The translations under genes were made by a program, and so were the position numbers. The notes under the pieces were generated by a model. That model saw only the letters and a program-made list of their open reading frames with translations, ran no database searches and was not told the origin of the DNA. A DNA stretch of 8,458 nt from Lentisphaeria bacterium (GTDB lineage: Bacteria > Verrucomicrobiota > Lentisphaeria > JABSQK01 > UBA12247), in contig DMTJ01000065.1 in the NCBI GenBank assembly GCA_003477185.1, forward strand, positions 1-8,458. The letters are read 5' to 3'. Shown piece by piece: positions 1 through 6,630 of this stretch (the stretch's first letter is position 1; every line of letters begins with the position of its first letter).

Positions 1-869
1 CGCACCACCACCATGAGGGTGATCACCATAGCAAACCCTGAGAAGATCGCGCCCGCGACAAAATATGGCGGGAAGATGGTGGTGTGCCAGCCAGGAAGAA
101 TACTGACCGCAAAGTCAAAACTCACGACGGTGTGTACGGAAAGCACGAGGGGGGTGGCGATGCCGGCGAGAATCAAGTAAGCCTTCTCGTAGTTACTCCA
201 GTGACGGTTGCTTGAGCGCCAGCCGAGGGCGAGCAGACCGTAGATGATCTGGCGCCAGCGATTGGTCGCACGGTCGCGCATGGTGGCCCAGTCCGGGATC
301 AGCCCGACGTACCAGAATAGCAGCGAGACGGTGAAGTAGGTGTTGACAGCGAACACATCCCACAGCAGTGGGCTGCGAAAGTTCGGCCACATCGCCATCT
401 GATTAGGCAAGGGGAAGAGGTAATAGACGGCCCAGACGCGGCCGACGTGAATCCCGGGGAATACAAGGGCACAGACGACTGCAAACAGGGTCATGGCTTC
501 GGCGGCGCGGTTAATGGACGTACGCCATTGCTGTCGCAGGAGGAAGAGGATGGCGGAAATGAGTGTACCGGCGTGGCCGATACCTACCCAAAACACGAAG
601 TTCACAATCGCCCAGCCCCAGCCAGCCGGGTTATTCAGCCCCCAGACCCCTGTGCCTTTCCAGAACAACCAGAAAATCTGGAGTCCGAGTAAACCTGCGA
701 CGCTCGCAGAGATCGTAAAGGCGACGTACCAGCCGATTGGGGTCTTAGCTAGCTCCTGCTCGGCGATGCGACCGATTGTGTCGGACACCGAATGGAAGTC
801 GTGATTCCCCTGAACCAAGGGCTCTTGTGTTGTATCTGTTGCAGCAGCCATCTCAGCCATCTCAGCCAT
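1..869 (-). CDS. actC: Alternative Complex III membrane subunit ActC (NrfD family), 3' part missing
   Basis: Reading leftward from ATG at 869, the frame stays open to the window edge, giving 289 residues of a protein usually about 450-480 long. ActC is an integral membrane subunit of ACIII, related to NrfD/PsrC, and is thought to form the quinol-binding site and take part in energy conservation. After a polar N-terminus come hydrophobic segments with ActC-like signatures: [14 protein letters not shown] near residues 90-103, then FPGIHVGR, then [21 protein letters not shown] at about residues 150-170, and FWYVGLIPD. The start is ambiguous because three in-frame ATGs (869, 860, 851) lie in a 9-bp tandem repeat. 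I use 869, which overlaps the actB stop by 8 bases. No clear Shine-Dalgarno precedes any of them, so translational coupling to actB is likely. Position right after actB is standard for ACIII operons. Identification is firm; the exact start is not. Confidence 0.93.
   Translation of the reverse strand, partial: MAEMAEMAAATDTTQEPLVQGNHDFHSVSDTIGRIAEQELAKTPIGWYVAFTISASVAGLLGLQIFWLFWKGTGVWGLNNPAGWGWAIVNFVFWVGIGHAGTLISAILFLLRQQWRTSINRAAEAMTLFAVVCALVFPGIHVGRVWAVYYLFPLPNQMAMWPNFRSPLLWDVFAVNTYFTVSLLFWYVGLIPDWATMRDRATNRWRQIIYGLLALGWRSSNRHWSNYEKAYLILAGIATPLVLSVHTVVSFDFAVSILPGWHTTIFPPYFVAGAIFSGFAMVITLMVVV
846..869 (-). repeat. 9-bp tandem repeat at the actB/actC junction
   Basis: On the minus strand the unit ATGGCTGAG occurs twice in full and is followed by a third partial copy, ATGGCT. 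In the actC frame it encodes MAEMAEMA and offers three start codons. In the actB frame the first unit carries the last codon bases and the TGA stop (864-862). A change in copy number would keep the actC frame, since the unit is a multiple of three, but would alter the distance between the actB stop and the usable actC starts. Confidence 0.85.
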
Positions 870-3800
870 TCAGTCTTGGGTTGGGATTCCGCAGCCTAGC
901 CATGTAAGTGGTCCTCGGACGGGTCAGCAATTCGGGTAATAGGGCGTAGTTTCGCTCGTTTGCCTTCCATGCTGAAACATGGCTAGTCTTGTCGTTGATA
1001 TCGCCAAAGGCAATTGCGCCAGCAGGACATGCCTGCTGACAGGCAGTCGTGACATCGCCGTCTTTGAGGGCGCGCCCATCTACTTTGGCAGAGATGCGCG
1101 CCTGACTGATGCGTTGTACACAGTAGGTGCACTTCTCCATGACCCCGCGGAAACGGACAGTGACGTCGGGATTCTGCGAGAGCTTCTGGGTCGTAGTCTC
1201 AGCCGTCTCGCCACGCACGTTGGTCTCGGGGCCGTTCTTGGTGAAGTTAAAGAAGTTGAAGCGTCGGACCTTGTAAGGGCAGTTGTTTGCGCAATAGCGC
1301 GTCCCGATGCAGCGGTTGTAGGTCATAGCGTTCAGGCCGTCCTTTGTGTGGCTGGTCGCACCGACCGGACAGACCTGCTCGCACGGTGCCATCTCGCAAT
1401 GCATGCAGGGTACGGGCTGAACGCGCAATTCCGGATCGTCTTCGTCGCCTTTGAAGTAGCGATCGGTCCGAATCCAGTGTAATTCACGACCGTAGCCAGC
1501 ATTCTCTTTGCCGACGACAGGGATGTTGTTCTCGCTCTGACAGGCGGTCACACAGGCGTTACAACCGGTGCAGACATTCAGATCGATTGCCATGCCCCAC
1601 TGATTGCCCTCGGTGTATTCATGCTCTTTCCAGAGGGCGCCGACCGTTGGGTTATGCACAGGTGGCGTCAGAGCGCTTTCGCCTTTCTCAGCGAAATTGA
1701 GGAGATCCGCTTCGAGAATCAAGGGCCGGTCGCCGCTGATTTTCTTGACCAGCTCATTGCCGTCCATGTTATGGTGCTTTTGCGTGGTTGAAAGCGGATA
1801 AGTGCCAGATGTTTTGGTAACCTTGGCTTTGCCGCCGGAGTAGGCAGCAGAGGTTGCAAGTGGGTAGGCATTGACGCCTGCGCCTTCTGCAACTGCACCA
1901 AGGTTTCGGCCGAAGCCGAGGTCTACGGAGACAGATTTATCCGAATGGCCAGGCAGAACAAATACCGGGAGAGTGAGTGTGGTGCCAGCGGTAGTCACGG
2001 TCACGAGATCTTCTTGACTCACCCCAAGGTCACGGGCCGTTGCCGGACTGACAATAGCGGCGTTGTCCCAGACCAGCTTGGTCACTGGCGATGGCAGTTC
2101 CTGCATCCAGCCATTATTTGCAAACCGGCCGTCGTAAAGCGTGGGCGACGCAGCGAGTGCAATTTCGAAATCGGGGCCAGCGGTAAGCGTCTGGCGCTTC
2201 AATTGGGCGGTCAGTGATGTTTCGTTGATCGAGGCGTAGGGATCGCCGTACTTGGTGCCTTCGGCGACGCCGTTGTGCAGAATTGATTTCCAGGCAGCAT
2301 CATTCTTGCCGACCGTAGCGCGGCAGAGCTCATAGCCGCTTTCAGCGTTGCCAAGTAGCAGACTTAGTGCTTCCAGTTCACTGATGGAATGGTGCAGAGG
2401 GGCGATGAGTGGCTGGGTAATGCCGATGGTCCCATCGGTAGTGCGCGGAGTGCCCCAGCATTCCAGCTCGAGGCTGCGTGGCAGGTGCCACTTACAGAAT
2501 TCGCTGGTCTCGTCGTAGTAGTGACTCAAGTGGACCGAATGCTCGATCTTTTCGAGGGCCTCGGCAAACTTAAGATCAGCCGGGGCAGTCAAAACAGGAT
2601 TGGGGCCAACAATGACAAGCGTTGTGATTGCGCCGCTATTCATCGCCGTGACCAGTCCCGTCAACTCAGTGAGTGAGGAATCACGAGCGTCGGGGGCTTC
2701 GACGTAGGAGAGGGTGCCATCCTGAGCCGCGTTGCCCAGCGCATCATTCAAGGCTGCGATCACTGCATGGACGGAAGCGCTTTGGCCGCGGCCAGCTAGG
2801 ACTACGGAGTGTTTGCCGGCTTGGGCGAGGTCAGCGGCAACGGCACCAATCCAAGTGTCGGTGACTCCTGCGGGGAGCGGAAGTTCTGGGATTGCGGCGA
2901 GTCCGGGGATGCGCTTGGGTGTGAAACCATCTCCGGACTTGGGGGCGGCTAGCCGACGGGCTAGTGCCGCGACGACGGCTGGGATGTCCGAACGGCGAAC
3001 GCGGACGCGATGGTCAGCCATTCCGCCGGTGACGCTAAACGAGTGTTCCGCGACATAGAGGCGGTTCATGGCGTCCTTGCGACCATGGACTCGCCGGCCG
3101 TCTGCAAAGGCCTTGGTGTGCCGTACTGCATCGGTTTCGAGGTGAAGAAAGTCCGAATCGAGCGCGAGGATGACTTTTGCGTCTGTCAGGTCGGGGACGC
3201 CACGAACAGCCTTGCCCATGGCCGCCTTCTGGCCATCGTGAATGTTGGAATCGCTGACGGGTGCCCAGGCTGCGGTAATGGCAGCGGGGTACTTCGCCTT
3301 AAGTTTGACCATCTCAGCCTGAATCGCAGCAGAGTGATACGGGTCTACCAGAACGGCAAGGCCCAGGCCATTGGGGGCGACGGGATGTGCCCTCCAATCT
3401 TCCAGGAATGCGTCCCAAGTAGAATCTCCACCTGTGTAGGTGACGTCACGTGGGCGATCGGGATCAGCGAGAGTAAGAATTGATGCGAGCTCAAATGAGC
3501 TGACGCCGCCTGCGCTGCCTGGATGGCTGGGGTTGGGCTCGATCTTAGTGGGACGGCCTTCGTGGCTCTCAACCAAGACGCCGACTGCCTCACCGTCGCG
3601 GGTAAGCGTGGTGGCAAAGTAGACGGGCTTGCCGGGAACATATTCGGGGGGCTGGGTGCTGTAGGGAACGATCGTCTGCACGGGGCGTCGACAGCTGGTC
3701 AAGCCAGCCAGGCCCATGGAGGCTCCCATCAGCTTCATGAAGCTGCGACGATCAATTTCGCCAGCGTTATCACCAGATCCAATAGGATCCGCGGGCCCAG

Positions 3801-3897
3801 TGGGTGTTGCGACGCTGCGGTCCTGACCGCTGAGTGCGTCGTCGGCGGCACGCCACAGGGTCGTTTTAGCAGGGCTTTCCTGATTCATCGATGACAT
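862..3897 (-). CDS. actB: Alternative Complex III iron-sulfur subunit ActB (fused B1-B2)
   Basis: A 1011-residue protein from ATG at 3897, matching the usual length of about 1000. ActB carries electrons within ACIII from the quinol site to the cytochrome subunits on the periplasmic side. Residues 1-70 form an extended Tat leader: LWRAADDAL (14-22) resembles the conserved FWRSLEEL-type box of ActB leaders, followed by the twin-arginine motif [10 protein letters not shown] (49-58), a hydrophobic stretch and Cys69. Residues about 80-750 are the molybdopterin-oxidoreductase-like domain; no N-terminal cluster motif or obvious Mo ligand is visible, as expected for this family. The ferredoxin domain has four Cys groups: 776/779/782/786, 831/834/839/843, 863/869/873 (Thr866 where a Cys would be) and 923/926/953/957. 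This fits three [4Fe-4S] and one [3Fe-4S] cluster. The start at 3897 has AGAGGA nine bases upstream; ATG at 3888, sharing ATGA with the actA stop, is the alternative. A longer frame from 4053 lies inside actA and is rejected. Confidence 0.95.
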   Translation of the reverse strand: MSSMNQESPAKTTLWRAADDALSGQDRSVATPTGPADPIGSGDNAGEIDRRSFMKLMGASMGLAGLTSCRRPVQTIVPYSTQPPEYVPGKPVYFATTLTRDGEAVGVLVESHEGRPTKIEPNPSHPGSAGGVSSFELASILTLADPDRPRDVTYTGGDSTWDAFLEDWRAHPVAPNGLGLAVLVDPYHSAAIQAEMVKLKAKYPAAITAAWAPVSDSNIHDGQKAAMGKAVRGVPDLTDAKVILALDSDFLHLETDAVRHTKAFADGRRVHGRKDAMNRLYVAEHSFSVTGGMADHRVRVRRSDIPAVVAALARRLAAPKSGDGFTPKRIPGLAAIPELPLPAGVTDTWIGAVAADLAQAGKHSVVLAGRGQSASVHAVIAALNDALGNAAQDGTLSYVEAPDARDSSLTELTGLVTAMNSGAITTLVIVGPNPVLTAPADLKFAEALEKIEHSVHLSHYYDETSEFCKWHLPRSLELECWGTPRTTDGTIGITQPLIAPLHHSISELEALSLLLGNAESGYELCRATVGKNDAAWKSILHNGVAEGTKYGDPYASINETSLTAQLKRQTLTAGPDFEIALAASPTLYDGRFANNGWMQELPSPVTKLVWDNAAIVSPATARDLGVSQEDLVTVTTAGTTLTLPVFVLPGHSDKSVSVDLGFGRNLGAVAEGAGVNAYPLATSAAYSGGKAKVTKTSGTYPLSTTQKHHNMDGNELVKKISGDRPLILEADLLNFAEKGESALTPPVHNPTVGALWKEHEYTEGNQWGMAIDLNVCTGCNACVTACQSENNIPVVGKENAGYGRELHWIRTDRYFKGDEDDPELRVQPVPCMHCEMAPCEQVCPVGATSHTKDGLNAMTYNRCIGTRYCANNCPYKVRRFNFFNFTKNGPETNVRGETAETTTQKLSQNPDVTVRFRGVMEKCTYCVQRISQARISAKVDGRALKDGDVTTACQQACPAGAIAFGDINDKTSHVSAWKANERNYALLPELLTRPRTTYMARLRNPNPRLNG

Positions 3898-4538
3898 GCG
3901 GCACAGTCCTCTGGGGGGCTCAACTCTTTTTCTTGGATAATTGCTTCGGCAGCGTTGTATTGGCCCTTCGCAGGCTGCCATTCCATGTCCGTCACACTTG
4001 TCTCGGTGAGGTCGCGGATATGTTGGTGCGGATGGCGATGGCAATCGAGGCACCAGCCCATGCTGAGGGTCTCACGCTGGGTGACGATCTCCTGGCGGTC
4101 GATATCACCGTGGCAACTGGTGCAGCCAACTCCAGCTTTCAAATGAACGCTATGGTCGAAATAGGCGTATTCCGGCAACTTGTGGACGCGGACCCAATTG
4201 ATAGGCTTGCCAGTTTCATAGCTTTCGCGAACTGGTGCAAGCGCCTCGCTGTTCTTTTTGATTGAACGATGGCAGTTCATGCAGGTTTGTGCTGGTGGGA
4301 TATTTGCCTCGTGCGACTCTTCGATACTCGCATGGCAGTATCGGCAGTCGATTCCAAGATCGCCGGCATGCACCTTATGACTGAACGGAACGGGTTGTTC
4401 CGGCTGATAGCCGACATCCGTATATTTCGGGGAGCCGAACCACCATAGGAGTCCTGCGATAAGCAATGGTGCTGGTGCGGCCGCGTGGATTACCACTAAT
4501 GTCACCGGCGTCGTCCATGTAGGAAAAATCTGTGCCAA
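3885..4538 (-). CDS. actA: Alternative Complex III pentahaem cytochrome c subunit ActA
   Basis: A 217-residue protein with one N-terminal hydrophobic segment (about 12-34, an uncleaved anchor or signal) followed by a periplasmic domain with five CXXCH haem c motifs: CRYCH 65-69, CMNCH 86-90, CTSCH 139-143, CLDCH 163-167 and CAACH 212-216. Five haems, a single anchor and a position directly before actB are diagnostic of ActA, which passes electrons from ActB towards the monohaem subunit ActE, a soluble cytochrome or an oxidase. The start is TTG, preceded by GAGGG seven bases upstream. The only nearby ATG (in ACATGG) is out of frame, so TTG is the supported choice. The fifth haem motif is followed by just one Arg and the stop, and it overlaps the actB start region by 13 bases. 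The gene follows ctaB by 19 bases, so cotranscription is likely. Confidence 0.95.
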   Translation of the reverse strand: MAQIFPTWTTPVTLVVIHAAAPAPLLIAGLLWWFGSPKYTDVGYQPEQPVPFSHKVHAGDLGIDCRYCHASIEESHEANIPPAQTCMNCHRSIKKNSEALAPVRESYETGKPINWVRVHKLPEYAYFDHSVHLKAGVGCTSCHGDIDRQEIVTQRETLSMGWCLDCHRHPHQHIRDLTETSVTDMEWQPAKGQYNAAEAIIQEKELSPPEDCAACHR

Positions 4539-4557
4539 AATATTACCCTCGTACGCG

Positions 4558-5442
4558 CTAAGCGCCGTATCTCCAACGATTAAGACCAGTCATCCCCTCT
4601 AGGATGATAACGCTGAATAGCGCCAGGAGATAGACAATTGAAAATAGAAAGAGGCGGATCTCAGATTGGGCAGTGCGCTCTTTGTAGGCCAAGAGCATCT
4701 TCTGCATGAAGATGACGCCAAGCACGATTGCGGCTACGACATAAACATAGCCCGTCCCGAACAGGCCGAGTACTAAGGTTACGATCACTAGGGCGATAGA
4801 ATACCACACCATCTGCTTCAAAGTGGCGTCAATACCATGGACGATGGGCATCATAGGCAGCTTTACGGTTTCGTAGTCGCTTTTGCGGTAGAGCGCTAGT
4901 GCCCAGAAATGCGGCGGGGTCCAGAGGAAAATAACCAAAAACAGTAACCATGGCTCAATGGCGCTACCATTGGTGGCTGCAGCCCATGAGATGACCGGTG
5001 CCATGGCACCCGCTGCGCCGCCGATCACAATGTTTTGGGCTGTATGTGGCTTCAACAACAAGGTGTAAAACAGGCCGTAAAACAAAATGGTGCCTAGAGC
5101 CAGCGCAGCGCTTAGGATGTTGAAGCGAATAGCAAACAGGGCGACGCCTGCGAGGCCAATAGAAACGGCGAAGGTGAGAGCAGCGCGGCTCGTGATCTCT
5201 TTCAGTGGCAGGGGGCGGCGGTCCTTGGTGCGGGCCATCTGCGCGTCGATATCCCGTTCGAAATATTGATTGAGTGCGTTCGCCGAGCCGCCCGTCATGA
5301 ACAGCCCGAGCAGCACCAAGATTGCGTCCAGCGGCCGTGTCAAGAAGGTTGCTTCCATCACCAGCGCAGCGGCACCAGTGATCACCACCAACAACATGAT
5401 TGTTGGCTTCGTTAGCATGAGATACGAACGGACGACTTTCAC
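4558..5442 (-). CDS. ctaB: Protoheme IX farnesyltransferase (haem o synthase)
   Basis: A 294-residue polytopic membrane prenyltransferase of the UbiA superfamily that attaches a farnesyl group from farnesyl diphosphate to haem b, giving haem o. Haem o is used directly or converted to haem a for haem-copper oxidases. The first prenyl-diphosphate-binding motif is NQYFERDID (58-66), followed by RTKDRRPL (71-78). The family-typical QNIVIGGAAGAMAPV is at 136-150, WTPPHFWALALYRKSDY at 174-190 and KLPMMP at 194-199. Alternating hydrophobic segments cover the rest. The start is GTG at 5442, with only a weak purine stretch (AGAG) before it; the ATG at residue 9 lacks a ribosome site and would cut into the conserved YLMLTKPTI region. 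It is the first gene of the leftward block, downstream of the candidate promoter at 5484-5512. Identification is secure; the symbol could equally be cyoE. Confidence 0.95.
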   Translation of the reverse strand: MKVVRSYLMLTKPTIMLLVVITGAAALVMEATFLTRPLDAILVLLGLFMTGGSANALNQYFERDIDAQMARTKDRRPLPLKEITSRAALTFAVSIGLAGVALFAIRFNILSAALALGTILFYGLFYTLLLKPHTAQNIVIGGAAGAMAPVISWAAATNGSAIEPWLLFLVIFLWTPPHFWALALYRKSDYETVKLPMMPIVHGIDATLKQMVWYSIALVIVTLVLGLFGTGYVYVVAAIVLGVIFMQKMLLAYKERTAQSEIRLFLFSIVYLLALFSVIILEGMTGLNRWRYGA

Positions 5443-5483
5443 AGCGGCTCTGTCAGGTTTACGGCGAGAAAAATGAAGCAGGG

Positions 5484-5512
5484 AATTTAAGTATCGGACC
5501 CGCGTCCGTCAA
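5484..5512 (-). promoter_or_regulatory. Candidate sigma-70-like promoter for ctaB-actABC
   Basis: On the minus strand TTGACG (5512-5507, five of six consensus bases) is followed after exactly 17 bases by TAAATT (5489-5484, four of six). It would start transcription near 5476-5478 and leave a leader of about 35 bases before the ctaB GTG. This is the best match in the 224-base divergent region. No convincing promoter was found there for the plus-strand permease. The call is a motif match only. Confidence 0.5.
5495..5508. promoter_or_regulatory. Short dyad inside the ctaB promoter spacer, possible operator
   Basis: CGGAC-CCGC-GTCCG is a perfect inverted repeat with 5-base arms and a 4-base centre. 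It lies between the proposed -10 and -35 hexamers and touches the -35. A regulator bound here would block the promoter. Dyads this short also occur by chance in GC-rich DNA, so this is only a candidate. Confidence 0.25.
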
Positions 5513-5666
5513 CGCGGTTTAGACAACATTCTATCCATCAATTCAATTCCCCTACCTAGATTGGCCCTGCCAGCTCGCCAAATTGGGGCGTGAAGTATGG
5601 CGTAAAACGACGTGAGCGCGATCTTGTAGCTATTTGGTCCTCATTTTTGGGAGCGTTCCGTGGCTG

Positions 5667-6527
5667 ATGTCTGCACCTGATCCATCATTTGACCCGCACG
5701 AGACAGAGATCGTGCCGATGTCCCCGTGGCGTGGCATCGACTGGGCGGAGCTCTTTTGCCACCGTGATCTGTTCTGGTTTCTGGTTTGGCGCGAAATCAA
5801 GGCTCGATACGCGCAAAGCATCCTTGGCGTTGGCTGGGCTGTGTTGCACCCGCTCATTCACATGGTGGTATTCACTGTTGTGTTTGGGCGATTGTTGGAG
5901 ATAGACAGCCAGGGGCGTCCCTACGCGCTATTCTCATTCGTTGCCTTGGTTCCGTGGACCTACTTCGTGAGTGCGACTAATGCCTCCACGAATAGTCTGG
6001 TGGGGAACACCCGGCTGTTGACGAAGGTCTACATGCCCCGCCTGTTCTTCCCGGCAACGCCAGTGATCGCCAAGCTTATCGACTTCATTATCGCTAGCTG
6101 CATGCTTGTTCTGCTGATGCTCGCCTACCTTGCTACGGGCCATCGTTTTGCCCTGTCCGCCGATCTCTTGGTGTTGCCATTGCTGATCGCAATCATGATG
6201 CTCACTGCCCTCGGATTGGGGATGTGGCTTTCCGCGCTTGCCGTTAAATACCGGGACGTGCGCTTCGCCCTCGGCTTTATGACACAACTTATGCTGTTCG
6301 CGGCTCCGGTTGCCTGGCCAGCATCCAAGATTCCCGAGACGTACCAGATGTGGTATGGGTTGTACCCAATGGCCGGCGTGATCGAAGGCTTTCGTGCTGC
6401 AATCCTGCAGACGCGCCCTATGCCTTGGGAACTGATCGTGCCGGGTGCCGCCAGCAGTGTCGTCATTTTTGTGGGAGGGCTCGTTGTTTTTCGACGAATG
6501 GAACGGTACTTCGCGGATGTGGCGTAG
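5667..6527 (+). CDS. ABC-2 type permease of the Wzm family (polysaccharide or O-antigen export)
   Basis: A 286-residue polytopic inner-membrane protein. The N-terminus has the Wzm/TagG-like pattern: a cytoplasmic stretch with HRDLFWFLVWREIKARYAQS followed by LGVGWAVLHPL. The middle carries LVPWTYFVSATNASTNSL and NTRLLTKVYMPRLFFPATP, typical of the ABC2_membrane family (PF01061). Near the C-terminus are LAVKYRDVRFALGF and LYPMAGVIEGFRAAIL. Family members pair with a Wzt-type ATPase to move lipid-linked O-antigen, teichoic acid or capsule chains across the inner membrane; the substrate here cannot be read from the sequence. No ATPase gene is adjacent in the window. I chose ATG at 5667 (GGGAG 13 bases upstream, rather far) because it keeps the TEIVP segment typical before the first helix. 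A TTG at 5634 has no ribosome site, and ATG 5718 would lose that segment. wzm would be a reasonable symbol but the pathway is unproven. Confidence 0.85.
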   Translation: MSAPDPSFDPHETEIVPMSPWRGIDWAELFCHRDLFWFLVWREIKARYAQSILGVGWAVLHPLIHMVVFTVVFGRLLEIDSQGRPYALFSFVALVPWTYFVSATNASTNSLVGNTRLLTKVYMPRLFFPATPVIAKLIDFIIASCMLVLLMLAYLATGHRFALSADLLVLPLLIAIMMLTALGLGMWLSALAVKYRDVRFALGFMTQLMLFAAPVAWPASKIPETYQMWYGLYPMAGVIEGFRAAILQTRPMPWELIVPGAASSVVIFVGGLVVFRRMERYFADVA

Positions 6528-6556
6528 ACCTGTTTTCTGACGTTTTTCTCCGGAGC

Positions 6557-6582
6557 CCGTAAGAGCTAGCTTGCTCGTGCGG
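6557..6582 (+). other. Imperfect hairpin downstream of the permease gene
   Basis: CCGTAAGAGC (6557-6566), a six-base loop TAGCTT, then GCTCGTGCGG (6573-6582) can form a 10-pair stem with one G-U wobble and one A-G mismatch. It sits 29 bases after the permease stop. No T-run follows, so it is not a standard intrinsic terminator. It could slow 3' decay or act as a weak termination site, or be chance. The rest of the 103-base spacer (6528-6630) contains no other recognisable element apart from the AGGGGA ribosome-site candidate at 6615-6620. Confidence 0.3.
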
Positions 6583-6630
6583 CCAGCCAATATGCAGCAC
6601 ACAGTTCTCGCAATAGGGGAAACTAATTCT

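Noticed and set aside
979..1482. A 167-codon plus-strand open frame
   Set aside because: It is antisense to the ferredoxin domain of actB, where all cluster Cys residues are present.
862..3897. ActB as a catalytic molybdenum enzyme such as formate dehydrogenase or a polysulfide reductase
   Set aside because: The N-terminal [4Fe-4S] Cys motif and a clear Mo ligand are missing, and the fusion to a four-cluster domain between actA and actC fits ACIII.
3898..4053. A 52-residue N-terminal extension of ActB starting at 4053
   Set aside because: It lies wholly inside actA in another frame, has no ribosome site, and looks nothing like the ActB leader. The Tat leader box and the AGAGGA site support 3897.
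5443..5666. A riboswitch or small RNA in the divergent intergenic region
   Set aside because: Apart from the ctaB promoter candidate and short dyad I saw no conserved riboswitch core or stable long stem on either strand.
6540..6560. A T-rich stretch and CTCCGGAG palindrome as the permease terminator
   Set aside because: The T-run precedes the palindrome on the plus strand and no T-run follows it, so the order is wrong for an intrinsic terminator.
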